This document shows positions 1 through 11,632 of a stretch of DNA of 64,000 nt, piece by piece. The notes under the pieces were generated by a model. That model did not search any database, was not told the origin of the DNA, and saw only the letters and a program-made list of their open reading frames with translations. Both the position numbers and the translations under genes were made by a program. The first letter of the stretch is position 1. Each line of letters opens with the position of its first letter. The stretch lies in contig JH720296.1 of the NCBI GenBank assembly GCA_000231825.2, forward strand, positions 186,001 through 250,000, read 5' to 3'. This DNA comes from Tetrahymena elliotti 4EA (Eukaryota; Ciliophora; Oligohymenophorea; Hymenostomatida; Tetrahymenidae).

Positions 1-205
1 TATGCAAAGATATTTATTTGTATATTCAGTCTTAAGAAATTCTATATTTGCAATGTTTTATATATCTAAATCTTTGCACATAATATATATATCCTTATTT
101 TTGCCTTCAACCTTATTTTAGAGTTAGAATAATAGCTAATTAGCTTTCCTATAAGCAAGTTCTAGTTACTAAATTTATTTATTAGTTAAAATTTTATGAA
201 AATTA

Positions 206-637
206 TCAAACATTTTTAAAATAAATAAAAAATGATATTTTGTTTTTTGTTAATTCTACCTATAATTTCAGATCTTCATAAGACTCAAAAGGAATCTTTT
301 TGGCTTTATAAACATTTTAAAGCTAATAAAACAATAATTTTAATTAAGGAATCAATTTTTAAGATTTATTTACATTAACAACTATTGTATCGCAGTAACT
401 ATATAAAAATTATCTTGTAAACCAATCTTAGAAGTTTCTTTATTGGCTTGCTTCTTGATGAGTAATATCAATATACCAATCAAGAGTTTCATTATCTTTT
501 GTTTCTTAATCTTATTTAATTTTATAGGGAATGCTCAAGTTTACATACTGTATAATCTTTTTTCTATGTAGAGTAAAAATACTGTCAAAGTACTTTTCAT
601 AGTAATTGAGAATTGTGCTATTATATCTTTTAAGCAT
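206..637 (-). CDS. Hypothetical protein, 143 aa
   Basis: I do not recognise this protein. With TAA/TAG read as Gln, one uninterrupted frame runs from ATG at 637 to TGA at 206. It holds residues that are rare in random AT-rich frames (WYIDITHQEA, then DWFTRQFLYSYC), which argues for real coding. It begins basic and aromatic (MLKRYNSTILNYYEKYFDS) and has a mixed-charge C-terminal half (KAKKIPFESYEDLKLQVEL). I see no signal peptide, transmembrane span or catalytic motif. The start is the nearest in-frame ATG; the frame stays open further upstream, so an extra 5' exon is possible. Confidence 0.5.
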
Positions 638-1439
638 ATTTGATAATTTTAATTTGAAAATAGTAAGTAAATTAATGCAAATTTTTTTTTAGTTAGATTA
701 TTCTTATTATAAATATATCCTTAATCCATGAATTAATTAAAATTATATGATTAAAAATCACAGAGCATGCATACACAAGTATTTTCATGATATTTTTAAA
801 AAATCTAAAGATAATTTTCAAACTAAAATATATTATACACAAAATAACTACTATTTAAAAGAATATTGAGCTAAATTAAAATATTAAATTAACAGAATTT
901 AATAGTAAATTAAATTTTCTTTTGGATAAAAATTATTTGATTAAAATATTTTTCATTTTTTCTTTAAAAATTCTGATTTCAATATTGAGATATTATTAAA
1001 AAAATTATTTTAGATTAATTAGATTAATTGATGTTAAAATCTGTTTTAAATTATCATTTAATTCATTAAAATATCAAAAATAATTTACCAAATCATCTAT
1101 TTTTATTAAGCCCTTAAAAAGAAAAGCTTTAATAAAAAATGAATTACTACTTTGTACTTTATTTAACGATAATAGCATTATTTATAAATTAGTTTATTTT
1201 TTTACGCATTAAAATACTTTTTAAATAATCAAATATTTTGTGTTGTTGATTGATTTAGGAAAATAAATGAAAAGAAATTACAGATAAATAGAAAAAAAAT
1301 TTATTTTTCATCCTTTGATTCTTCACAATAGAAGCCTTAATATAATATAAATCAACTAATTTAACTATACATTTTATTTCATTAATGAATGATACTTTTT
1401 TATATACAAATTTCAATTCTAGAGGATAAATTATTCAAA
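638..1439. other. AT-rich intergenic spacer
   Basis: This lies between two minus-strand genes and would contain the 3' end of the upstream gene and the promoter of the 206-637 gene. It is almost entirely A/T with short homopolymers. I see no RNA gene, repeat or convincing exon. Confidence 0.5.
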
Positions 1440-3116
1440 TCATTTTCTCCAGTTGTTAAAATTTAGTGGAGCTTTTATTTCAATTTTTTTTGCATTTGGA
1501 GTTGATTGAAGAGATGCCTGTTTATATTTGGTAAGTTCATTTTTATTTATAAATTTTAGATTGTCTTGAAATTTAAAAGAAGTAATAGAAACACGATTTT
1601 CATCATGCTTATTACTAGATTTATTTTTTTTGTCTTATTTAGACACATTTACTCTTTTCGACTATTTACTTGTTTGGATATTTTTTCTGTTATAATTATT
1701 ATTTTCAAAAAAGAAAGAGTTTACCATTTAAAATGGTAAGTCTTTAGCTTGTTTTTTTATAAATTCATTTGTGAGGCAAAATTATTCCATTTTTTGAGGT
1801 GTTTGAGGTTGTTTTACTTCTGCAATAAAATAATTTGCATTACTTTATTTATTAAAAGCTTACTATTATAATTACTATGGTTGACTTTTATCTTTTTTTT
1901 CTTTTATTTATTGTTATAATCTGCTCATCCAATTATTTTTTAGAGTGTTACCTCTCATGAAATTTGATCTAGAGCTAAATATTTCATCTTCTACTGGTAT
2001 AATAACACTGTTATTTAAGTCTAAATGCTTTGGTTTTGATATATTTTAGTTTGAATCTTTACTGCTAGTGAAATCTTTACTTTCATGATTATTACTATTC
2101 TCCTAAAAAAGACTAGAATAATAAAGATGATTACAATCAATTGATGCTTGGGACTAATTCTATTCATTTTACTTACTTTGAGGTTTATAAACTCTAGCTG
2201 ATTAAACTCTTTTTTCCTTTTATGAAGACTATAAAGAAGATCTTTGAATTGGCAGTTAAAAACATTTTGTTTCACCACCTACTGAATTTCTTTGGGTTAA
2301 ACTTTTATTAACGATATCTTCGTTAGGTTTTTTTTATGTATTAGGTTTATCTTTGGCTAAGAGTAAAGTAGACTATAATTCAAATAAGGGATTCATTTCG
2401 AAGTCTATAGTTTATCCATTCATAATAGTATCTGTAGGGGCAAAAGAGTTCTTCCTACTTATACTTCTGCTTGAAGAAAGGCGACTTGTGCTCTTTTGTT
2501 AATTGTCTTCTGCTTTTTAATTTGCAAGCTTGAAGATATAAGGTGTAATTGATGTATTTGATTTCCCTGTAGTATTTTTAGAGATTCCAGCCCAGTAGTT
2601 AGGTGTTACCTAAGGTTAGTAAGGTAAATATTCAAATTCTGAACCTTTATTAGTAAGAAAGCCCTAATACTTAGATTTAAGTTTCTTCTTTTTTTAAGAG
2701 TAGTTTATATAGTTATGAGAGTGATTGATATCACTTGAATAATATTTATATGTTTGATTATGTTAAGTGATAACGTTTTTTATATACTCATTTAATGGAT
2801 TTGCATCTTATTTAATTTATTCCCTGTTTTTGCTTTATGAGTCAACAATTTTCAAAAGATTTCTTATTGATAATCTAATTTCGTTATTGCTCATATTTTT
2901 AATATTTGTATTACTTTCTAAATTCTTATGTGTTCCATTTTATTATTTGCTGTTAAATTTATTGCTTTATGTTTATTATTGAAAATTATAGTTTTCATTC
3001 ATGATTGGAGAATCACTAAAGTCTTGAACTCTACCAAATATGTCTTAGTCAGAGAGATAAAATTATTTTTAAAGGGATTATACATCCACTGTTTGACTTC
3101 TAAGAGCTCTTTACAT
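1440..3116 (-). CDS. Hypothetical low-complexity protein, 558 aa
   Basis: The family is not recognised. A single frame of 559 codons runs from ATG 3116 (context AGCAAAATG) to TGA 1440-1442. An in-frame TGA lies upstream at about 3181, so this is the first usable Met; a splice-like CTTTTTAG just before it could be the end of a 5' leader intron. The protein is rich in Asn, Gln, Ser and Lys. It has a basic patch (KKKKLKSKY), a Pro/Tyr segment (EYLPYQPQVTPNYWAGISK) and a Ser/Arg stretch (SRLSSSRSISRKNSFAPT) resembling kinase target sites. No membrane span or enzyme motif is visible. A disordered scaffold or regulatory protein is a guess. Confidence 0.7.
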
Positions 3117-4740
3117 TTTGCTAAAAAGGTAGTAATTTGGATACTATTTGTGATAACTTTGAATGTAATATTAAAATAATCACTCCTTATATTATTTATT
3201 TTTTCAAAGAATTATTAAAGTGTTTGATTTACTTAAAGATTTATTATTTTAATTAACTAAATTGCACAACTCTTAATTAGAATTGATATTAAATCTTTTT
3301 TGTGATTCATAATATCCATTCATTTTGGGCAAGCAAATTTCAATTTTAATTTAATCCTGTAATTTATAATTGTGGTATTTATTGATTTCAAATCTTTTGT
3401 AAGTAAACTCCTTTTTTTCTAAACCTAAATTTTTTTAAATATTTTAAACTTTAATTCATAGTATATTACAACATACATAATTTAATTTAATTTTATTCCA
3501 ATATTTTTTATTTTTAACTAGTAAATTAATAAAACAACAAAAACATATTGGAAATCTTAGTTGATATCAAAAAAATTTAAATCATATTTCAATATTTAAA
3601 AATTGTGGTAATTTTTTAATAGGTATCATTTATTTTTGAAAGAATAGGTAATAAAAATAAATATTAATTTTTTTATTTCGAAATCCTAAATAGCAAGCCT
3701 AATTAAATTATGGTCCTCTTATTTTATAGAGTTTTAAAGCTCATTGTTTTTATTTTAAAGATTAATCATATATATTAAGATCTCACTTATTTTTTTATAT
3801 TTGTGATTGATTTTAAATAATTGTTAAAAAAATATGAATTTTTTTATTTTGTGAACTACTAAAGAAAGAACATTATTTAAAAAAAATATTTAATGTATGT
3901 TAGAATTTTATTTTTCAGGTTGATAATCTATATTTTGAAAACTGATCATTATTTTAGTCTGAAAATGAATTTCAAATATCATCATTGTTTTTTTATGAAT
4001 TTTATTGAGTCTTTAGAATAAACAGAGAGCATATTTTAGAGAGAGTGTTTAATGAAAAACAGACTCTTTTATTTAAAATATTTTTACTTTTATTTTGGTA
4101 TACTGATTTGCTCTTTTTCAGAAAATATAATAAATTAATTTGAATAAAATCTGATTATCAATCATCACTAAGTGGTTTTAATTTTATTTAGTTTTAAGAT
4201 AAAAATATAAAATAACAATTGCTTTCTATTTTATTTTTTAAGCCTTTTGAATACGTAATTAAAACAACAAATATGAATTTATTATTTTATCATTTACAAA
4301 AATAAAAGTTTTATTTATTTTAAATATTTTTTTAAAAATTTTGTATTTATATTTATTAGAGGTAGATTTTTGTTTTAAATTTTATATAGAAATATTTTGT
4401 TAAAGTAGTTTATTTATTTCATTTCTTAAAATCTTTTGAATTAATAGATAACACAAAAAAAAAATGAATCTTTTCCTTTTTAATTTGCAAATAGATAACT
4501 CTCTTTTAATGTTTACTTACATCTTATTATAAACATTTTTAAGATTTTAGTGTGAGTTTGTAAATCAAAAATATTAATTTGTATCTTTTGAAAAATTGTA
4601 GAAAATTTTGAATACAAGATAGACAAAAAAATACAAATTGTTAAAATTAAAATAAACATTTTCATTAATATTAAACACTCTTATTTAATAGAGTTGACAA
4701 TTTTTATTTAGAAAACTTATTATTGTTTAAGTTTTTGGAA
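3117..4740. other. AT-rich intergenic spacer
   Basis: About 1.6 kb between two minus-strand genes. Only A/T-rich runs are visible; no tRNA cloverleaf, tandem repeat or conserved protein fragment was found on either strand. Confidence 0.5.
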
Positions 4741-7700
4741 TCAAATATTTGCTCTTTCTTTTTAAAGATTTCTTTAGGAGGACCTTTTTTAAAAAATAAA
4801 ATGAATCTTTAGAAACAATAATTAAATTAACTTAATACTTCTATTTTTTTCAAGCAAATAAGGAAAGCTATCAATAAATTAATGACAATTTATATTTTTA
4901 ATATACTCATTTAAAAATATAGCATTTCCATAATTAAACATGTAACTTTCTACAGTAATCCCAGTTTTTTCCTCTACATTAACTTATTAAAATTGCAAAC
5001 TAAGTTTATTAAAAAATATAGAAAGCTCCATTTGATTTTTATCAATACCACTAAAATACTGATTTTCTCTTATCTTGAATGATATTTCATACTCTCTTCC
5101 AGATTCTTTGTAATCCTTTTATTTACAGAAATATTTATAAACACTTTATAAATATTATAATTATATTTTTACTTCCTATAAAAAATTGTAAGCTTCATCT
5201 AATTCATACATGATGAAGTAAGTAATTAGCGAGACTACATCATATTTATGAATTCTATATTCAGTAACTGAAGATTAGTAGAAAGTTAGTTTTGATATTA
5301 TGTTTTATGTTGTAATACGAATTTCTTAATTTTATGTCAAACGATCATAATAAGATGATAAATTATTTTTATTTAAAATGCAATAATCTTTTAATTCATA
5401 ATCGTTTTAAATTATGTTAACAAGTGAGTCTAAATCAACAAACTATTACATTTTATCTACAAGTTGCTTTCCACATGATTGCATTAAATTAAAATTATTT
5501 AGCTCTTATTTCTCTCCATTTCTACTTTAAAATACTTCATCATTTTTATAGCTGTCATTACTTCTAATAAAATCTGCAATGGCTAATTCAAGCACACTTT
5601 ATCTCTTATATTATCTATAGCTAAGATAGTAATAAAGTAAGAATTCAAATTTTTATTCCTCTTTAAGGAAGTTATTAATTTTTCTTATTTCACAATAGCT
5701 TAAAAGGTTGACAAAAACAAGCAGATGCATTGGTTGGGCTTTTCTCTTCATTAACTTATCTATCCATATATGAACTGTTTGGATACTAACATAATCACTA
5801 TATAAAGAACTATTGACATATAAAAATATTTAATTTAGTTTTTTAAATAAAAAATAATATTTAATTGAATTACTTAATATTTTCATGAGTATATTTTTCG
5901 ACCTTTTTATGAAGTTTCAGCCACATTTTATTGAATAAATGTATTGATTTTTGATCATTTTAGAACAATTTTTGATAAAAGTTTGTGTTTTTCATCAGAG
6001 TTAGTTGTTATAAATTAGCTAGAGATTTTTCCATAGGAGAAATTTAGCAAAATAGATGGAAAATCTAAGTATTTAAATTCATTTATTTTAGGTTAACTTA
6101 TTCTCTCTAGAAATAATTTCTCATTCTTTAGATTATTTCAATAATTTTGAAATATTTCTTTTAAGCTCCTATAATTTAACTACTTTGAGATAGAGCAATC
6201 TTATTTAATGTTAATAATATTTATATTAAACTCGTTCTATTATTAAAAAATTACTATTATTTTTTGCATAAAGCCAGGCTAGAAATTTTGGAATAGCTAT
6301 TTATCCAATTTACTTTAGTTTTTAGAAATAAAATACTCAATGTATTTCTCTATTTCCCTTAGATCTAGAGGTTCTTGCTTATTCATATCAGGAAATTATT
6401 AGAGTATATCAATCTAATTAGATAAATTTTTTTTTCATTAAATAATTTAAACAAGAAATAATTGTTTGTTTACTCCATTCCAAAAAGGTTGTTGTTAAAG
6501 TGTTTTAAAGCTTAATTTATGTGCTTGATCTTACTTTACTGAGAATCTTCTTGTTGGCTTTATATGCATTAAAAATTAAGTTGTTAGAATACTTTTGTCT
6601 TGTTGCTGTTAAGATGAAGATGAAGAACTAGTTTTTCTTGTTTTGATTTCTTCTTCATCATAATTCAACTATGTTTTAACAAACTGTGAATTTTTCATAT
6701 CCCTTTCTTGAACACTCCCTTTATCAATATTGTAAAAGTTTGTGAGTTCTATTTTAGGTTTTTAGGATGTTGATAATGAGGATGATTATTTGTTTGAATA
6801 TTTTTCGTCATTAAGCAAAACTGTGCCTTCTCTTTAATCCTTGATTTTATTTTGATTAGTATCATCTTCTTATGTCAGCTCTATGCTTTTCTAAAGCTGT
6901 GTTTGAGAATCATTTAATTCTTTAATTAAAGACTGATTTAGAATGGATTAATCTTTTAGTTTACTAGAGAAATATTTCTGTTTAGTCTCGATATCTTGTT
7001 GAAGTATCTCAGTACTTTTTTTTTAATCATTAAGCTTAATTCTTAATCGTATTATTTCCTCTTCTAAATTTTAAACACTTTTATAAATTAAATTAGCATC
7101 TTCAAGAATATCCAACATATAAAAAATAAATTTACTGCTTAACATGGATATTTTCTTTTTGTTCTTCCTAAATGGTTATAATGTCTGCACACAATTTATC
7201 TACAATCAAGTTGTAACATCTCAAAATATCAGCAATTGCTATTGTCAATTTTTAATTAATTTCTAGTAAGCCATTCTGAACAATACTTAAAAAGTTTTTT
7301 TTTAATCTTTCAAGATTAGACTCAATCTAGTGTATGTTTAAAATTGTATTTTTATCTGATATATTTTAATTCATCATATCATTCAAAATAGACTTGTTAA
7401 AGAAAAGCACTCTTTCAGTTCTAATATCAAACTCTTTATAAAAATTGTAAATATCATTGCTTACACTATACAAATCTCTTTAGTTTTAAGGAAAATCTTT
7501 TGAGGTATATTCTAAATCTTCTTTCTTTTACCTAGCTTATCTTTCTTAATTTAAAGCCACTTTTAGTTCACTCATAAATTTTTTGAATATTTGCTAATTT
7601 TCTGTGCTTTCGGCAATGATATTTTCGATTCCAAAGCTATTTTAGCCATTTTCTTTGATTTTTTTGAACTTTTATTCACTCTACTTAATTTAATTGCTCT

Positions 7701-8456
7701 TTATCAGATTGTATAAACTAATACTAGGCTAGCCTTTATTATATCTGAGTTTAGCGTCACTTGGAGTTTTAGATCTCACCTATTGAGCAAGGAGTGCTTT
7801 TTATTGAGATATTAAAAAGGAAATATTAGAATTAATTGCAAGTCAGAATGAGAAATAATTTATAAACAACTAAAAAATTAAAAAATTAATATTCAAAGAA
7901 AAATAATAAAACAAAGGGTAACCTTGTTGTTTATGTAAATTAATTAACAATTATTTGATAATTTTGAATATTTTTGAGATTGTTCATAAAAAATAATATA
8001 GCAATAAGTGATTAATTATAAATTATATGACTTACAATTTTCTTTTGCGTAAGTAAAGGAATTATTATTGCTATTTACAGCACTGCTATAATTGGCACTG
8101 TTTTCTCTGTTAATCTACTCCAACTTCATTTTAACTTATGTATTGCTTTTGGCAACTAGGATTTGTTTGCTTTTATAGAGAGGACTCCCATTCGGAGAGT
8201 TTTAATTGGAAAGATGCTTCATTTTTCTACTACTGGTTGTATTTGATCCTAATGCTGCCTTGAGCTATAATTAGCCCATCATTTATGATACTGATTTTTT
8301 ATTTTCTAAAAATTGTCTAAAATTTTCACTGATTTACATCAATTCATTGTTCTTCAACTGATTTTAAATAGTAACTTGTGTCTAAAATATATCTTCATGG
8401 AATTTATCTTGAACAATTTCCTTTGAATTCTTTTTAAAACAATTTTAAAGTGACAT
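4741..8456 (-). CDS. Large hypothetical coiled-coil-like protein with one frame break
   Basis: An unrecognised protein of about 1105 aa. Exons: 8456-8036, 7796-6453, 6413-6255, 6199-5874 and 5809-4741. Introns are 239, 39, 55 and 64 nt, all GT-AG. Each junction restores a frame rich in Leu, Glu, Lys and aromatic residues. The N-terminal third is Ser/Asn-rich. The middle (for example ESNLERLKKNFLSIVQ and VQNLEEEIIRLRIKLND) has heptad-like spacing typical of coiled coil. The C-terminal half (VHIWIDKLMKRKAQPMHLL, YDVVSLITYFIMYELDEA) looks globular and helical. Start ATG 8456 is the first Met of the open frame. The frame shifts by one nucleotide between 7137 and 7118, around a run of six T on the coding strand; there is no usable splice site there, so this is a sequence error, a real mutation or a frameshift. 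No enzyme motif was seen. Confidence 0.7.
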
Positions 8457-9142
8457 ATTTTTTCATAATTTAATGATATTATTGAAATATTATTATGATG
8501 ATAAAATGATAGTTAAACACTAAAATATAAAAATGAGCAAAACATCAAAAAAGTAAAAGAAAGAAAATTTATGTATTGTTAAGGAATAAAATATTTGTTA
8601 AAAAAATGTACACTCCTCTTTTATTCTAACTTTTAACTCTGATATTACGTCGATTTCCTCTAGAAGGTTCTAGGGGAATTCTATTTAGAATGAAAAGATT
8701 TGATTTAGCTCTCGCTATTATTGTTTGCAATCACTTATGAAAAATTAATTTAGTTAAATTTCATTTTTTATGGGTAAAAATCTTATATTTCTTTCGATAT
8801 TCTTAGTGCAAACTATAAATAAATGTGTACGGGATGTATGATGAAATATAAATATTATTTAATTTATTTCAAATTACACTCTAATTGCTTTCTTTTTTCA
8901 AAATCAAACTCATTATCAATTTTTTTTTATAGTATTGTCAGAAAAAGCTGAAATTTTCGTCTGATGACACCCTTGATTAAAAATATTATATAACTCTTTA
9001 TTCCGATGAATCCCTCTATTTAAATTAGGGTCAATCAGATAATTAATTAATAACCAGAAAATTTTAAACATAATCATATCTTTTCTTTTAAGAATCCCTA
9101 TCAAAATTTTTATATTTATTTAGCTTTAACAAGGTTAAAAAC
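8457..9142. other. Divergent promoter region
   Basis: This separates a minus-strand gene (start 8456) from a plus-strand gene (start 9143), so both promoters must lie here. A patch at 8640-8700 is richer in GC than its surroundings and contains GAAGGTTC at 8663-8670 followed by GAATTC at 8676-8681. That resembles a partial heat-shock element, but the unit spacing is not the canonical 5 bp throughout. A 62-codon minus-strand frame at 8916-9104 has no supporting features. Confidence 0.4.
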
Positions 9143-10195
9143 ATGTAGACCATTCCTCCTACCATGAAGGCTCTTGTTCTTGAAAAATACGGAGCCCCTC
9201 CCTAGTACGTTGATGTCCCAGTACCTCGTCCTGGACATTCTGAAATTTTAGTTAAGGTTATAGTTTCACCTATCAATCCAGCTGATCTTTCTTTCATGAA
9301 GGGTTACTACTCTTCTCAAAAAAAGATCCCCGTAACTCTTGGTTCCGAAGGTGCTGGTATTGTTGTTGATGCAGGTGCTGACCCCTATGCTATGAGTTTA
9401 ATTGGCAAAAAGGTTTCCATTCTTGTTGAAAAAGGTTAACATGGTTGCTTTGCTGAATACGCTGTTGCCGAAGCTATTCAAGCTATTCCTTTCCCAGATA
9501 ACTACTCCTTTGAAGAAGGTGCTTCTGGTTTAGTAAACCCCTTATCTGTTGTTTTGATGTTCAAGAAAGTCTAAGAAAGAGAAGACAGAGCTGTTGTCAA
9601 TAACCCTGCTGCTTCTGCTTTAGGTAGAATGCTTTACAGAATGTGCAACCATAACAACATTCCTGTTATCAATATTGTACGTCGTAAAGAGTAAGCTAAT
9701 CTCCTTAGAGCTGAAGAAGGTTGTGAACACATCCTCATTACCGATGAACCAAATTTCGAAGAAGATCTCCGTAGTCTCTCTGAAAAGCTCGATGCCACTA
9801 TTTCTTTTGATGCTGTTGGTGGTCCTCTTGCAGGTGTCATTCTTAAAAATATGCCTGATGGTTCCACTGCTTACATTTATGGTAACTTATCAATGAAAAA
9901 CAGTGAAGCAAGCCAATTTGATCTTATCTTCAAGAAGAAGAAAATTAAAGGTTTCTGGTTGAGCACTTAACTCAAGAGAATTGATCGTAAATAACTTCTT
10001 GAATTATATGCTCAAATAGGACCTATGTACAGAGACGTATTAGCTACTAAGTACATTAAAAAATACCCTCTTTTCCAAATAGGTGATGCCGTTCGTTTCT
10101 ATCTCAAGCACATGTCTGAAGGTAAGATTTTACTCTCCACTCATGTCCAAAAAGTTGAAGAGATCCCCTATGCTCCCCAAAATGCAAGATTGTGA
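9143..10195 (+). CDS. MDR-family NAD(P)H oxidoreductase (quinone/enoyl reductase type), 350 aa
   Basis: A medium-chain dehydrogenase/reductase. The N-terminal catalytic fold shows LEKYGAPPQYVDVPVPRPGHSE, then VSPINPADLSFMKGYY and LGSEGAGIVVDAG. The nucleotide-binding fold follows, with NNPAASALGRML in place of the usual AAxGgvG loop, and later FDAVGGPLAG. The zinc ligands of alcohol dehydrogenases are absent, so it fits quinone oxidoreductases or 2-enoyl thioester reductases (MECR/ETR1-like) rather than zinc ADHs. The reaction is inferred as NADPH-dependent reduction; the substrate is unknown. ATG 9143 is preceded by AAAAC; a second in-frame ATG at 9164 could also serve. There is no intron. 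Codon use differs from neighbours, with many C-ending codons, which is typical of highly expressed ciliate genes. Confidence 0.92.
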
Positions 10196-11632
10196 AAGGA
10201 ATGTTTGAAAAATAAATAGAATAGTAGAAAATTAATAAAAAATATAAAGCGTAATTTATTAACAAATAAACAATATAGAAAACTAAATAAATTATATAAA
10301 AAATAAATATTTGAATATCGTAAACTTAAATTAATAAATGTGTATTGAAAATGTTTCATCATAAATTATACTTCTTCTTATTTTAAAAATTATTTCCATA
10401 TCTCCAAATTCATTGATAAAAAAATCAATCATAATGCATGTGCGTTTTCAAAATTATCATTTCAAAGAAAAATTTTTGTAATTTCGCTAAAGAAAAAAGA
10501 GAAAACTTTATTTGATTTGAGAAAAAATAAAAATGCAGAGAATAAATATTTGAGGCATTCATCCAAATTTTGATCGTTTTGATTAGAAACTCCTTTTCAA
10601 ACAAAAAATATGAAAGAAAAAATTTAATTTGCCTTTTAGCAACGTATTATTTCAGGTATTTTAAATAATCAAGTTGTAAGATAATACTTTTGTTTTACTA
10701 GTCTTACATTTATTAATGTGAAGGATAAATTAATTTTTGTCATAATTTGTCATCCTTTATTATTCTTTTTCTTTTTTCGATTAATTATTTAATAATATTT
10801 TTGGTAATACCTATTTAATTTGGCGTTTTTATGACTAATCAAAAAATTTTTAGCAGATAGAAAAACAAAATTAATCTAAAGAACAAATCAAAATATTCTA
10901 AAATATAAATTACGTCACGTTTACTCCTATTATTTAATTTACCTTTCTAATCAATAATATCAAGCAATTTAAAGTAAATAATACTAATTTTTCTTTTTAC
11001 AAACACGCGTAATAATTACATGAAAATTCTTTACAGAATACTAAAATTCTAATCATTATTTTTAATATTAATATGTATTTTTTCATTTCATAAATTTAAA
11101 AATGAGTATTTGATTCATAATAATTAAATTATTTGTAATTATCTCTTGTAATGTCATATGATACTTGCATATAATTAGAAGAATTAAGTAAGTATTTTAT
11201 TTACATTAAATACTAGTTCTATAAACTTAAAAACCATTAATACTTTGAAATCAATTAAAATAAACTTTAACATCTCATTAAAAAATAAAAAATAAAATAA
11301 AAAAAATCATCAAAAAAAAATATTTTAGGTCATTTAGTAAAATTTTAAATCTAAAACTACATAATATAATTTTTACATAATTTTGAAATTTTTTGATTGA
11401 TGAATAAAACATAATTTAAATCTAATTTATTTTGAAGGTACCACATTCATAAAACTACAAGTACATAATTAAGGTACACAACATTAATTTATGCAATTCT
11501 AAATATTCTTAACTACGATTCTTGCAAATAAAATATTTTATAACTTAAATAATATTATTTTTCAAACATTAGAAAAATTAAAAGAAAATATTTGAAAAAA
11601 ATTATTGAAAAAGAAGCATTATTTTTTTCTAA
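10196..11632. other. Convergent AT-rich spacer
   Basis: 3'-to-3' spacer between the oxidoreductase and the first channel gene. It must hold two polyadenylation regions. No coding frame, RNA gene or repeat stood out. Confidence 0.5.

Noticed and set aside
2111..2179. A GTAAGT...TTTTTTAG stretch on the minus strand that looks like an intron in the 1440-3116 gene
   Set aside because: Read with TAA/TAG as Gln, the frame is open straight through it. Removing it would break the frame.
8916..9104. 62-codon minus-strand frame in the divergent promoter region
   Set aside because: Free of TAA/TAG, but short, in a promoter region, and without family or signal features.
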